The translations under genes and the position numbers were made by a program. Below are positions 34,932 through 47,243 of a stretch of 64,000 nucleotides of DNA, in pieces (the stretch's first letter is position 1; each line of letters begins with the position of its first letter). The stretch is from Orientallactaga sibirica (lineage: Eukaryota; Chordata; Mammalia; Rodentia; Dipodidae). The stretch lies in contig JAEOAD010000015.1 in the NCBI GenBank assembly GCA_036365145.1, forward strand, positions 7,557,501-7,621,500, in the 5' to 3' direction. Under the pieces are notes generated by a model, which did not search any database, was not told where the DNA came from, and worked only from the letters and a program-made list of their open reading frames with translations.

Positions 34932-37900
34932 GGCAACAAAGCCTTGATTAAATAGACATAAAGGAGAAGCAGCTGCCAACTCTTCCTCCAGGACGCTCTG
35001 CTCTATAGGCCTTCGTTTAAGAACTAAAGCTTCAGTTTCCTTTCGTCAGCTTTTTCCTTAATGGCCAAACTCATGGTGGCAGTGACAATGGATTCTGCAT
35101 TAGTATTAAAAATTTATTCAATAAATAATGGATTAGAACCTCTGTTTAATAATTATTAATGCACTGCAATTTCAGTTGCCCAAATCTCAAGATGTTTTAA
35201 ACATAACTAATTGAAAACACAATTAACAGCAACTTGCTGGGATAAATCTGAAAGGCAGAGCACCCTTGAAAACCTCAGACTCTAACAGAAAAAAAATTCA
35301 AAAGTACACTATATTCCCTCCCTACACTATCGCCAGATAAAGAGCAGATGCTGGGCCCCAGTAGTGAAGGATGGCAGTACTTGGCAACATGAAGATGGCA
35401 TGAAGGTGGATAATGGCAGCTTGTCTGCAGCTACTGAACCTTCAGGGAACCACTTCAACATGCTTAGGAGCAGGGGCACCTGCCTGACCCATGTGGTATT
35501 CTCAGGTGCTTGCATAAGATGAGCCTATTGAAGAGAACTCTATGCTTTCTCCTGGATCCTGAGGCCTTCATATCCTTGCTGTAGCTTGCTCTGCTCAGCC
35601 TGAGTTAGCAAAACCATTGCTGCTGGGTCTTTGGGCTAAGGACTTGACAAAAGAGCCCTTGGACTTTCTTACTTCAATGCAGTTAGCAAAAAGAGGATAA
35701 ATTGAAACACTAACAGAATAGGCCTGGGCTAATTTGGGCTCCAGGATTCTAGAAGTGTTCTCTGGGAAATTATGAAGTACTGTATTTTGTATATTTATGT
35801 CTTTTTTACTATGCTTTGAAAGTCAGGAAGTTTCTCTTCTTAACATTTACTTTTGGACTTGGACCCACTAACCTTGCTCCCATCAGTACATCATAGGGAT
35901 TTTTGGGGTGAGTGTTCAATGAGATATTATTGTAGGGAAGTTAATCAACAGCAGTGGTTGACACCCAGCACATGTAATTCAGCCTTGTCTATTGCTCCTT
36001 CATGGTTAATCCATGCCCAGGGTCCCAATCTGTGCTTTGGCCATGCTTTCAACAAACAAATATGGTTGTTGTATGCATGAATATTATGCCTGGAGAACAG
36101 AGGGAGCTAAAGAAGCTCTGGTGTCAGTATGGAAAGCATCTTGAGTAGAGCTTGAAGTATGGCCAAGATACAATACACAGTGTGGCCAGGATCATAAATG
36201 GGGATATACTGCAAAGTACCCAGAGAGCCAGACTGGTGACTTTGACCTTCACCGTAATGTGGGCAATAAAGGATTGTTAAGCCAGAAAGCATGGATTTGA
36301 GTTTCATCTGTGTACGATAAAACAGTGCTACTTGAAGGTTATTTGGCATCAGTACCTCCCAGAAGGTGACTTGAAAAATGGCTGCTACGAGAGCTTCTCA
36401 TTCATGTGACCATGGGGTTAGGACTCACAATTGGCATCGGTGTTCAATGTTCAAGTGTTCCAATGGTATCAATGCTGCTGGTTCCAGGGAGTAAACTTTG
36501 AAACCATTTCTAGAGAAGATGTCTTAGAGGTGGGCTGGCCAGAAAACATGAAGCAATTTGGGAAACTTGACCAATAAACTACCTATATGATGGTGTCAAA
36601 CTTATTTAAGTAAGAGCTCTAAAATGAAGAGGAGATTCCATGGAGGGAGAGTCAGCAAAGTTTAATGGCCACTTAGATGAATGGGAAAGACTGGAGAATC
36701 TTCCAAGGTTTTTCTCCCTGAAGTCCTGAAAAAGGATGGTGGTTCTCATGGAGAAGGGTAGAGGCTTCCAGTCAGGATGGAGGAAAGTTGTCTGGTGTTC
36801 AGTTACAATGACCCACGCTGTTGTGGAGGGTGCAGGAGCAATGCAGAAGAGGACCACAGGGCTATGGCAACTAGGGTGAGTTAAGTGAGGTAGCTAGTAT
36901 TCAAGATGTGTGCAAATTTCACTCAACTCTGAGTATAAGCATCTCATTAAATTTTGCAGTTTGGTGACTCCCTTGACTCACCCAAGCCCTGAGGTGTTGT
37001 GATCCTTTTGCTTCAGGGCTAGGAGGAGCCTACAGAAAGAGTTGAAATGTCAGTACTTACTGATTCAAGTCCTTTTTTGTCAGAAGCTCCCTCATACCTG
37101 GCATATAATTGTATTAATCCAAAGTTGGTGTCCAATGAGCTATTGAAAGGAGCCAAGAGATGGCAGGGAAACCTTATCTATAGAACCATGGATGGGTCAT
37201 GTGATATACTTTGACAAGGCATAAGTAACACCTTGCATTTCTGTAATGGCTAAACCTGTGGACAGAGCTATCTATAATGTAGCAAGACAAAGCTGGAGTC
37301 TTAAAGCTTCTTTCTTGGACATACTTTTAAATATGCTCTTTTAGGTTGTTTATTTTTGTTTCTGTTCTTGCCTTAAGGACATAATATATGGAATTCCATC
37401 ATGCAGCCAAAGCAATCCAAGTTTAATCTCGAAGCATTCATCTCCCAAGTTCAGATTTTTCTTCCTTCTTCTCAGCTGGTGCATTCCCCAACTTCTGAAT
37501 GTCTAAAAATACCCAGCGTGGTTCCCTCTACAAAGCACCAGCACCCTGCCAGCTGTTAAATAAATAAACTCGAAACAAAAATGCTGTAGTTGTGAAATAA
37601 GATATATTTAATTAAATAAAAAAGGAAAAGCAAGTGCTATTACAAGAACATAAAACTGTAAGGCATAAGATAAAAACTAAATTACTACAAGGCAGCTCGA
37701 TCCAATCTAATCCTTGAAGATAAAGATGAAACCGGAAAATTGCATGTATTGAGAAATCAACATAAGCCCTGAGCAAATATTAACTAGAGATCTATAAACT
37801 GGTTGATAATAAACAGAACTATGAACATTAGGATTAGGGGAGGAAATGGAAATGGAATCACATCAGGTGAGGGGCCCTTGAGTTCATCTCTCCATCCTGC

Positions 37901-38934
37901 TTGGAGCAAGGCTTTGGATGATCTTGTTTGAGCGACTTTTCCATTAGCTAATTTCTAGTCAACCTGAGGGGAAAATTGAATGGTATGGAAGTACCTAGGA
38001 GAATTTCTATCCATCATTTCTTGGAAGACACAGAGATTGGTGTGTTCTCATCTTACCAGGCCATAAAATGGAGCCTGCAGATAAAACACATTTGCCTTTT
38101 TCCATGGGTTTCTAACTTAGCTATTGACACCATTTTAACAGTGTATTTAAGCATGAAGAATGGTCCAATTACATGTTAAGTAGTCTTTTTTTATAGTTCT
38201 AATAAAGGTCCATTTAGACGTTTATACTGACAACTCAGTTCTTTAGAAGGGCATTTTTCAAGTTGCCTGTTGAAAGAGGACATTTCATAGCAAAGAGAAA
38301 TTTTTAAACTTTTTTTTAAGCCTGCTATTAGCTGGAGAATGTTGCTGCGGCTTTCAGAGGAAAGTGCATGTATAGAGGCCGGGCCTGCTGATGGAGAAGT
38401 CAGCAGCAGCAGCTGGGAAAATCAAGCTAATTCACAGGTGAAGATGTCCTTTTTGTCAGAGTTTCAGGCTCTGGGATGAAGACGCTCCTTTGAGAGCATT
38501 CATGTGTGTCCCACCTCACACAGGGAGCTTCTGAATGCCATGTGAATGGGAGTCTGACTCCAGAGAGCTAAGGGGCGGCTCTGACAGACAGGGACGGTGG
38601 TGGTGTTCCCTCACATCAAGGTCCACAGACAGCCAGAGCCTCTGAGGGAACCAGAAACCCTTTTGGGGATAGAGTTAGTGTTCTTAGGCCCCTGGGGATG
38701 TATGTGACCTGGGGGCTCTTGGAAACATAGCTGTTTTCTTTCTTTCTTTCTTTTTTTTAAACTTCTAGTGAGACTCCGACTAAAGAGTACTGGACAAAGA
38801 AAGAGAGCCCTATGCTCCCTGAGCTCTAGACAAAGGTCTCCATCACCTCTTGGAGTTGGGGTCTTGTCACTAACTCCTTGTGAGTCTTTTGGGGTCTTGA
38901 GAGTCTTCTTGCCACTACCACCTTAAAGATAGGG
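34932..38934. other. Long stretch almost free of recognisable repeats
   Basis: Four kilobases with no clear transposon and no recognised gene. All frames are under 90 codons. 34960-35290 and 38320-38560 look unlike decayed repeat DNA: clustered TAAT cores (TTAATAATTATTAATGCA near 35145), CAG-rich E-box-like sequence (CAGCAGCAGCAGCTGGG near 38402) and mixed composition. They could be conserved noncoding elements, but this cannot be tested without other genomes. Confidence 0.35.
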
Positions 38935-39235
38935 TATGTTGTAGTTTGTTGGGGCTTCTAAACAAAACTGGATGGATTGCTAACTAAGAGAAATTGAGTT
39001 CTTCACCAAGCTGGAGGCTAGAAGCGCAAAGTCAAGATGTTGACAGATTTTGGTCCTGAGTAGTAGCTCCTTGGTTTGTATATGGATCTTATCATTGCCT
39101 TTGACTTGCTCGTACCTGACTCCTAACTTCCTTGTTTCATAATGATTAGGTCTCACTTCAGTGATCTCATTGAACCTGTGTTACCTCTTTAAAGACTTTG
39201 TCTCCAAGTGCAGTCACATTCTCTGGTTTGAGAGA
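38935..39235 (-). mobile_element. MLT1-like LTR relic
   Basis: Antisense old MaLR LTR: TGTAGTTTGTTGGGGCTTCT, AAGCTGGAGGCTAGAAG, ATAATGATTAGGTC, then AAAGACTTTGTCTCCAAGTG and CAGTCACATTCTCTGG. The order matches MLT1 LTRs. Same family type as 44560-44945. Confidence 0.65.
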
Positions 39236-39246
39236 AAGGCTTTAAC

Positions 39247-39282
<36 letters not shown>

Positions 39283-39433
39283 GTTTTTTGAGGTAGGATC
39301 TCACTCTGGCCCAGGCTGACCTGGAATTCACTATGTAGTCTCAGAGTGGCCTTGAACTCACTGCAATCCTCCTACTCTGCCTCACGAGTGCTGGGATTAA
39401 AGGCATGTGCCACCATGCCCGGCAGAACGCTTA
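39247..39433 (-). mobile_element. B1 SINE with long poly-T
   Basis: Antisense B1: T run of about 32 bases (39249-39280), GATCTCACTCTGGCCCAGGC, GGAATTCACTATGTAGTCTC and CCACCATGCCCGGC. Possible short duplication AAC(A/G)CTT. The long tail suggests a younger copy. Confidence 0.92.
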
Positions 39434-39485
39434 AATTTTGATGAGCTATAGTTCAGACTTTAAGAAGAATGCATCTTTATAACTG

Positions 39486-39487
<2 letters not shown>

Positions 39488-39552
<65 letters not shown>
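39488..39552. repeat. (AT)n microsatellite
   Basis: About 32 uninterrupted AT units. Self-complementary, so able to extrude a cruciform. More AT-rich sequence follows at 39560-39582. Confidence 0.95.
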
Positions 39553-39555
<3 letters not shown>

Positions 39556-39582
39556 CAGTGTATATATATTTATATATAAACA

Positions 39583-41387
39583 TATTTCCTCTGCTACAAT
39601 ATAATGGGGAGGGAGTGGCAAAAATAATAAACCTTACATGAGAACAGGGGGCCAGGGTTGCCCTGCAGAAAACATTGTGTTGATATGTAAAGACAAATTT
39701 TACTTTCAAAGATTCTGTAAATGTTATTCTTTACTGGGCCTGGTTTCCATCTCCAGAGTTTCTTGTGGAATTGATCTGGATTAAGGTCTAGATACGCACA
39801 ATGTTTCAAGGCTCCCCATGTGATTCTAATATGTAGCCAGGGTTGATAAATCACTGCTCTTGGGGTCTTTTGGTAAATGAAGGTGGGCCTCAAGGGTGGG
39901 TGAGTTGGTTTGACAAGTTACATCTGAAGCACTGGGACACCTCTAGGCACAGACTGACAGCAGGAGAAAAGGCTTGTGGCTGCTTTGAGTAATGATATAT
40001 AGAGGATTTTCATGATGGTCAAGGGAAAATGTTTGTTGATTTGGCCATAGCTATTCTAAGGCACTTTGGAAGGACTTTGAAATGAAATGAACATGGACAG
40101 CCACACCTTGTATTTGTCTGGGGAAAGCACCAGGGGGCTTGCTCCAGGCTGAGTAAGTCAGTTCATGGATGCAGGAATGTCTCAAGGACAGCCCTAGTAA
40201 GCAGGAGGGCTTAGTGAAGTGCTGAGACCAACCTCCAGGAGAAAATAGGGGGTGCATTGTAGGAGTGTCCATGAAGAGTTTGTTAGTTCTCTGGGATTTT
40301 TGTATAGTTGTATAGACTCTCACTTAAATTTCCCACCCCCACATTACAGATTCTTCCGACCTGCCTACCAACCTTTCATAAATTCCCTTTGAGTTCTCAG
40401 CTTTTGCATAACAAAGGCCAGAGCTACAGAGAGAGGGCTCATTGTTCCCCTTCTTCCCCACTGCCAGAAGTCATAGAGTGTTGTGATTATTGTGATTACA
40501 CTGTTTTCCCCCCAAAATACTAATACTAATAATGTGGGTCCACACCTGACTAGTTCCATTAGTCTCTGGGGTGGAAGGAGTCCATGAAGCTTGGCTTGAC
40601 AGCCTGTGACAGAGAGATCAATGGTAGTCCTGGAGCTCTAATGCCTAGGACCTTGGAAACTCCAAGAGCAGGTAAGACAAAGTTGACTCTAGGCAGGCGT
40701 ATCAGTTAGTGTGAGCCCTGGTGGGTTAGTGGGAGTAAGACCAATACTGTTTGAGTAGGCCTACCTCTTGTTAAAACACTTAGTGTGTATGCTAATCTAG
40801 TTTGTATAGTATTGATTGACATCATGTGATACAATTCTCAGGGATATTAGAATGTCATCCAAAATGCTATACAAGCATGATGAAGCAGGAGAGTAATTAA
40901 AATAATTACATTTTGTTTTCTTGTTTGACTGATAAGCATGCTCTTTCAAGTCCTTGTGCCTTCAAATTCAGTAGGGACTGATCTTGTGTGTGAGTGTTGA
41001 GTTTAGCCATGAGATCAGCATATCCACTGCCAAGAACCTTACATTGGAGTTTTGAGGATGAACTATGTCCACACAAAGATATAAATATCCACATAAGTCT
41101 AAGTGCTGAGAAGAGCCCATTGTATCCCTACCTAAAAGCAAGTACATAAGGAGATATTATTCCAGGAGGGCCAGAAAGAAGCTGTGTCTGCAAGGGGGTA
41201 GAGATGGGAGTCATCTATGATGGGGAAGGATCTGGGTGTAGGTGATCTCATGAGGCAGAGATGGGTATGTCATGCAGAGTGGGAGTGAAGTAGTGACCCC
41301 CAAGCCTGGTTGCTGTGGGGAAGATGGAGAACATGTCTCACAACAGATCAGGATGCTTTGGAGGTATCAGGCTGATGTGGATGCATG
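39583..41387. other. Unassigned sequence
   Basis: No gene recognised. Minus frames of 99 and 90 codons (39594-39893, 40051-40323) have no familiar motif. Confidence 0.4.
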
Positions 41388-41755
41388 GCAGGTGTGGTAG
41401 TTTGAATAGGTGCCCTCCCCCCAATGTCTTCAGTGTTTTATTAGTTTGTTGTTTGCATCTGCATCCACCTGGCTGGAGGCAATGTCACTGGGCAGATGTT
41501 AAGGTGCAGTTTGAGATTTCAATCTAAAGATATGCAAAGTTTGCCTAGCTGGAATTCCTGAAGTGTGCTGTGCTTTTTCAATTTTCGCTTTTGGCTTCTC
41601 TCTCTCTTGTCTGGTCCTATAAGAGCAGGGCAGCTTCTTCTGTCATTATGGACCTTCTTCTGGATCTGTAAGCTTCAATAAATATCCCTTCCTCCATAGA
41701 TTTGCCTGGTCTGGAAGTTTATCTCAGCGAACCTGAAGCTGTCTGCTACAGCAGG
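41388..41755 (+). mobile_element. Solo LTR-A with target duplication
   Basis: Sense LTR, 41393-41750 (358 bases), TGTGGTAG... to ...CTGCTACA, with a polyadenylation-type AATAAA near 41679 (CTTCAATAAATATCC). Perfect 5-base duplication GCAGG at 41388-41392 and 41751-41755. The only plus-oriented LTR in the window. Confidence 0.92.
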
Positions 41756-41881
41756 TGAATGAAAGGCCATGCTGCACTGTACTTGTCACTCCACTGTCTC
41801 TACAGCGGTAGAACAATGAAGAAGCTACCAAAGACATACATCTCCGAATTGGACACCTCACTGACACTGATCAAGATGGGT

Positions 41882-42624
41882 CCCTATTGTTACTTTCATG
41901 TCACAAAGCACCCAACCAAAAGTAGCTGATGGGAGGAAAGTTGCTTAGTTTGCTTATACTCTCAAGTTTCATGATAGCAGGGGAAAGGATGGCATGAGCA
42001 GAGGCTGGACATTACTTCTGCCTAGGCAGTGGAAGTAAGCCAAGTTCTGGCAAGAGAGAACTAACTCTCACACCCATAAGCCCACCCTCAACAGCATACC
42101 TCTTCCAGGAAGGCTTCGTCTCCCAAATTGCCACTAGTGGGTACTAACGACTGTTGTGGTCAGTACCACATTGCTGGGATGAACTTCCAAACAAGATACA
42201 GTTTATGGGTGGAAGGAATTTATTTGAAGCTTACAGATCCAGGGTAAATTCCATAATGGCGGAAGAAGCTGGCTCTCTTTCACAGATCCAAGCAGAGAGA
42301 CACACTATTAAACAGTCAGATCACAGGCAAGCATAAACAGTCAGCACGCAGCAGGGACCCTAAGCAAGCAGCAGGGATCCAGTCAGAACTCAAATTTCTC
42401 AGCATACTTTTGGCCTGGAAATCTTACCTGCACCAATAACACCTTAGGGTTGGATCCTAGGATCTGCCCCCAGTGACAATTCCACTAGCCAGGTGGCTAG
42501 AAATCCAAGTTTTTAAAATACCTGAGACTATTGGGGGACATGCATTCAAATTACCACAGGGACCAAGCATTTAAAACATGTGAGTTTATGGTGGGAGGGG
42601 AGATCATTAATTTAAACCTCCACA
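41882..42624 (-). mobile_element. LTR-B, split by an LTR-A
   Basis: Antisense LTR-B in two parts, 41882-42154 and 42559-42624. The parts match the beginning and end of the copy at 30285-30616 (CCCACCCTCAACAGCATACC; then AAACATGTGAGTTTATGGTG and CCTCCACA). Interrupted by LTR-A at 42155-42558. Confidence 0.75.
42155..42558 (-). mobile_element. Solo LTR-A nested in LTR-B
   Basis: Antisense, TGTGGTCAG... to ...TTACCACA, about 404 bases, longer than sister copies because of extra sequence near 42310-42370 (repeated AAGCA/CAGCAGGGA units). No perfect flanking duplication (ACTGT against GGGAC). Relative order shows LTR-B is the older insertion here. Confidence 0.82.
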
Positions 42625-44333
42625 GTCCAATTGAATAGAAATCAAGTGCATAGAGGCCAATGAGGAAGAAATAGTTGCTTTGTTTTAATAATAAAACAGC
42701 AAAAAAGCAAGTCATCTGGATACGAATGATTTCATCTTAGAATCAAAGGCTCCTTCAAGTATTCCATTGTCACATGACCATGTTCCTAACCTACTTTAAG
42801 AAGTCTTATTTTCTCAGTCATTAGTTGTTGTCTTGCATTCTTAGAGATTTTCAAGTTTCTCTTAATCCCTCCTAAATCCTGAGCATTTCGAAGGTAACCT
42901 GGAGAGGCTCAGAGTGCTCTAGAGATGCTGATAAATCTCCAAATACTTTACTTGTTGGAGGAGCTTTTTCATCATGCACCCTGCATTTAATTCACTTAAT
43001 GCCTGGGTGTGTGAGTAGTGGCACCTGGGAGTAGGGGGCAGGTACTGACTTGAGTGTGAATGGAACAGCAGCCCTCACTTCGTGGGAGAGAAGTGAGCTA
43101 CACAGGAATTTCTGCTAAGTATATTATCAACTTAGATATGTATTAGTAGGAAAGGAGTAACAGTGGTTTGTATGGGATATAATCAGACTTAACAGACAAG
43201 CTTTTAAGAAATCACTCCTTATTAGGAATAATAGCCACAAAATCAAATCACATCAATAAGACTATGCTGATCACAGTAAAGCAGAAAAGTTAAACCAAAG
43301 AAAAACCTTTAAATTGAGCCTTTAGGTCAAAATCATGAAGTGGCAGGAGCATTTATAAAAGTGATTTAGGCTGATTGTACTCAGTAACTTTGTGTCCAAG
43401 CGGAATTCTCTTTCCCACTGTTTAAGCTGGCAGCCTCCCTCTCTGCTGTCTGCCCTAGGGTCCTGCACAGGAAGTTGCAAGAACCTCTTGAATCAAGGGC
43501 AGAGGCTGTTGGGGAACCTTGGATGGGAAGTAGAAGAGCCCAGGGCACAAGGTATATGAGGACTAGTGGTGACAAACTTGGGGATATGCAGTGTCCTAGG
43601 CCTGTCCTGATTGCTCCTTTATCAATTTAACCAAGGGCTTCAGCCTCATTTTAGCCATCGGGGTGGCTCAGGGTATAGGGCAGGTACTGGCTGAGTATAA
43701 GTGGAACAATAGCCCTCGCTTCATGGAATTGAACTAAAGTATGCTGGAATTTCTGCTAAGCACATAATCAAGTTAGATATGTATTAGTAGGAATGAAGTA
43801 AACTGGTTTTGTTTGGTGAAGATACTTGGACTGAACAGAGGGCAACAGCACATGCCTTCATGTTTGGTGCAGGACAAGACAAAGTAGTGATTAGAAGAAC
43901 CGTGAATTTCCATGGAGACAATGGGGTATGAAGTAGTAAGTTTCCATGAGGGGAGAGGCCTTCCAGAAATGCTCTGTGGGGTCTCTGAAGAGCTGAGGGC
44001 CAAAGAGGCCTGTGCCTGTTAGATCCCCTTCACGTCAAGCATTCACAACAAAGACTTCTTGGTCTAGGGGTGGTGGGAGCAGCCTTGTGTGAAATGCCAG
44101 CTTGAAGAGGAAGGCATGGGGTAACAAAGGGTGACATGTGGGGGAGGGATGGAGGAGTCTGAGCCATCCTAGGATGCTAGCTGGGCCTGCCCTTGAAGCT
44201 TCTGATTCTAAAGTCAAAGGTAAAATGGGGACGTTGGTAGGTGGTTGGTAGGCGAGGCTTCAAATAATTGGGGAGACCCTCTTGTGACTAGGTTGACCTG
44301 GATTCTTTGCTTTCACTGGCGCCTGACTCCATG

Positions 44334-44334
<1 letters not shown>
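42625..44334. other. Unassigned sequence with an internal direct duplication
   Basis: No gene recognised. Contains two related ~170-base copies (43029-43199 and 43671-43845) in the same orientation; see separate entry. Confidence 0.45.
43029..43845. repeat. Pair of ~170-base direct repeats
   Basis: 43029-43199 and 43671-43845 share GGGCAGGTACTG, GAATTTCTGCTAAG and TTAGATATGTATTAGTAGGA in the same order, with an offset of about 642 bases and roughly 75-80 % identity by eye. Not a family I recognise. Either a local tandem duplication or two copies of an unnamed dispersed repeat. Confidence 0.75.

Positions 44335-44382
<48 letters not shown>
44335..44382. repeat. (GT)n microsatellite
   Basis: About 24 uninterrupted TG units. 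Confidence 0.95.
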
Positions 44383-44385
<3 letters not shown>

Positions 44386-44559
44386 TTCTTTGAATGAAAA
44401 AGCATATGGGAGCCTCTCCAGCAGCCAGCTCACTCCTACTCATTTTCAGCAGAGAGGAGACAAATTAGAGGGATGTTGTCATTCTCCTGATGTTTTCCGG
44501 GACTGGCCGTCTGGTGCCTCAGGATGAATAATGAGGACAGAGAGGTTAGAGTGAGCATT

Positions 44560-44945
44560 AGGGAGCTGTGTTGTTGGCTATGCCAATGAAGTATCACAAA
44601 CTGTGTGGCTGAACAACAAAACAGAGATTTATCGTCTCAGTTTTGGAGGCAGGAATAGGAGATGGAGGTGTCAGGGTCAGAGTGGGTCTGCTCCCCACCT
44701 CTCCTCGGCTTTGGCAGTTACTGGAAGTCTTGGCTTAAAAATGCATCCTGCCCCCATCTCTGACTCCATCTTCTCATGACATTCTCCCTGTGTGGATGCC
44801 TTCCACATTTTTATAAGGATGCCATTTATAGAGATTATTTGCTAATCTTTATGCCCTCATCTTAACTAGGTACTCACACGTTCTGAAAGCTAGAACTTCA
44901 GCATATTTTGAAGGAACACAACTGAATCCACAACCCACGCAAGGG
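44560..44945 (-). mobile_element. MLT1-like LTR relic
   Basis: Antisense MaLR LTR: CACAAACTGTGTGGCTGAAC, GATTTATCGTCTCAGTTTTG, CTTCTCATGACATTCTCCC, TTTTTATAAGGATGCCATTT, CCTCATCTTAACTAGG, then GGAACACAACTGAATCCAC. Clear order of an MLT1-type LTR. Confidence 0.75.
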
Positions 44946-47204
44946 TGCCACTGAGTCATAGCATATGGGGAAGACCGTGAGGTTAGAAGCAGGATGTAAC
45001 ACAGGTTTCACAGAGTCACTGTGAGGGTGTTAGTACATCCAAACACCCCTTGATTTTGGGAAAGGATGTTTATTGCAGCTGCTACATCAATAAACAGAGC
45101 AGTTATATATTCTCCCAACTGTGAACCAATTGTGCACTAGACAGGCATGCAACCCTGTAGTGTAGTGTGGTTGTAGTAAAAGATAACAATGCATCTGTTG
45201 ACTGTAGGGCATACCCTGGTCAAGACACGAGTCCATATCAATAAGAAATAGAAGGTCCAAAGAACGTAGGCTGTGAGAAAGGACAGTATACTGAATAGCC
45301 AAGCTCAGGCAGGGCAAAGGGGATGTGCCATCAGTTGTGTTTCAGAAGCTGGTATATATTATAATTCTGACCGGGATCACCTGGACTGTGACTGTTGAGA
45401 TCCCTTCTATAACTGGAAGTCCATGACTTGCTTCTGCAAGGCCTCAGGACTTCATCTGCTCAGCACTGGAATTAGCTTGGCTAGTGGATTTTGGATTTCT
45501 CTCCTTGGTCATGCCATTTCTCACAAACATATACCTAAATGTCACGGGAAGTGGATGGCCAGGCCTTCCCTGAAACTTTGATGGTGGTGAGACCATCATA
45601 GATATTTTGGTCCACATCAGTCTGTACACCACACAGTCTTCCTATGTATGGTGGCCTGTGGGTATCAAGGTTCACATTTGGGTCCATATATGCCTTGGGG
45701 GTTTCTCAACATATACCTGCTCCTATTCTTGCTTATTCCCTTCTGCATCATTCCTCTGTGGACTTCTCATCTCTCAAAGGTTATAAACCCACATTTTCAC
45801 TGCAGCTTGAAAGGGGAGGCAGCTGGTTAATAAAGAAAGCTAAGGCTGGTGATTTTTCTTTTTCTTCTTGCTTAGTTCTGAAGCTGAAAAAAAAATCGCA
45901 GCATACCTCAAACTTGAGCAGTGGCTGTGAATGTATTCACTCTTGAATTCATCTGTGAGGTTATTATACACAGCTTTGATGTTATAGCAAGACTACCTGG
46001 GTCGTTTTGTTCCAATTACTCAGTGCAGAGGAGGAGGACTTCTATGCTGCATAAAGGTATCCAACTTTGATGTCTTGTGGAGGTGCCCTTCTTGGGACCA
46101 ATGCATCAGGAGTGACTCCAGGAAGCTAGGGCAGGTCCAAGTGACAGAGATCTACCCTGGGTGCTGTGCCTACAACAGAGCACCAAGTACCTCAGCTCCA
46201 GGAAGCTTGGGAGGCAGAAGCCATCAACAAGAGCCTATCAAGCACATTTGCCATTGCATCACAGATGATTTGGAAATAACCCCATTTTCCTCAATTAGGA
46301 AGATGGAGATTGTAATGGCTGTACTTTGCTCTCCTCAGCCGTCTTTCATCTCTGCATCGCAAAGTGCTCTGAAAGCATGATTAACGGAACCTCCCAACTC
46401 CCCAGCCAGGCAGGCGCCCCATGGCCTGCTTCAGCTGAGCTAAATGCTTGAGGCCAGCTCCCTGGGTGAGCTCAGAGTAATGGGAGATCCTGCTGACCCC
46501 AACATAGGTCAAGGACAGCTGGCTGGTGAGAACCTCAGATGATGGCACTGTAAAGGGAGATTACTGGGCAGGGAGGCAAGGCTATTGGAGACAGACCTGG
46601 ATGCTGGGCTGGTCTATTGTCAAAGCTTGGATTTGTTACTAACACAGCTACTTAGTCAGATATCAGTGCATGAAAACCAGGAAGTTCTTTGAAGCCTCAA
46701 GTCTCTTCTGGCTCTGCCATTCTGAGCTGATGGGATGCTATCTTCGATGCTATGGGATCCTCAGACCACGTGGTGTCTCCTTTGGAGGACATCTCTGTTC
46801 AAAACCAGGTGCCTTCCTTTGCTGTAGAATGTCTGTATTGCAGTCTCTCAGTGCTTCCCTGTCCCATGTCCTCCACAGACCTCTACTACACACAAGCTTA
46901 TCAGGCGGTTTCTTGGTTAAACAGCCCAGAACAAGGCTGTATGCTTCATATAGCTCTCTCCTCTCTCTCCCTTGAGTGTAAACATCAGCCTGCTCTGCAT
47001 TTCTGAACACTAGAATGTTGTCCTCTGTCCACTGAGTTATCTCCCTAGCCAATGGTCCTGTTTATTTCCCAAGAAGGTTCCAGATGTAATTTTAGGAATT
47101 TGGGTTCAGGAGAGATGGGGCATGAAACAAGCAGAAATAAGCAGGGCCTGCAGGATGAGTCTCCGGAGGTGCAGAGACCAGTAGAAGATGGTCCTTTCTT
47201 CCTG

Positions 47205-47208
<4 letters not shown>
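44946..47208. other. Unassigned sequence
   Basis: No gene recognised. In reverse, 45640-45060 ends with GCAATAAACATCC, a polyadenylation-like signal, without a poly-A tail; a retrocopy is possible but I recognise no protein. 46230-46480 has mixed composition and could be a conserved noncoding block. 46950-47050 ends like a reversed SINE head (CACTGAGTTATCTCC), too short to call. Confidence 0.35.

Positions 47209-47239
<31 letters not shown>
47209..47239. repeat. Poly-T tract
   Basis: Roughly 30 T residues followed by AAGACACTAAGCC. No recognisable SINE body is attached. Confidence 0.9.

Positions 47240-47243
<4 letters not shown>

Noticed and set aside
47209..47239. Poly-T as the tail of an antisense SINE
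   Set aside because: The following sequence (AAGACACTAAGCC) has no B1, tRNA-SINE or L1 features.
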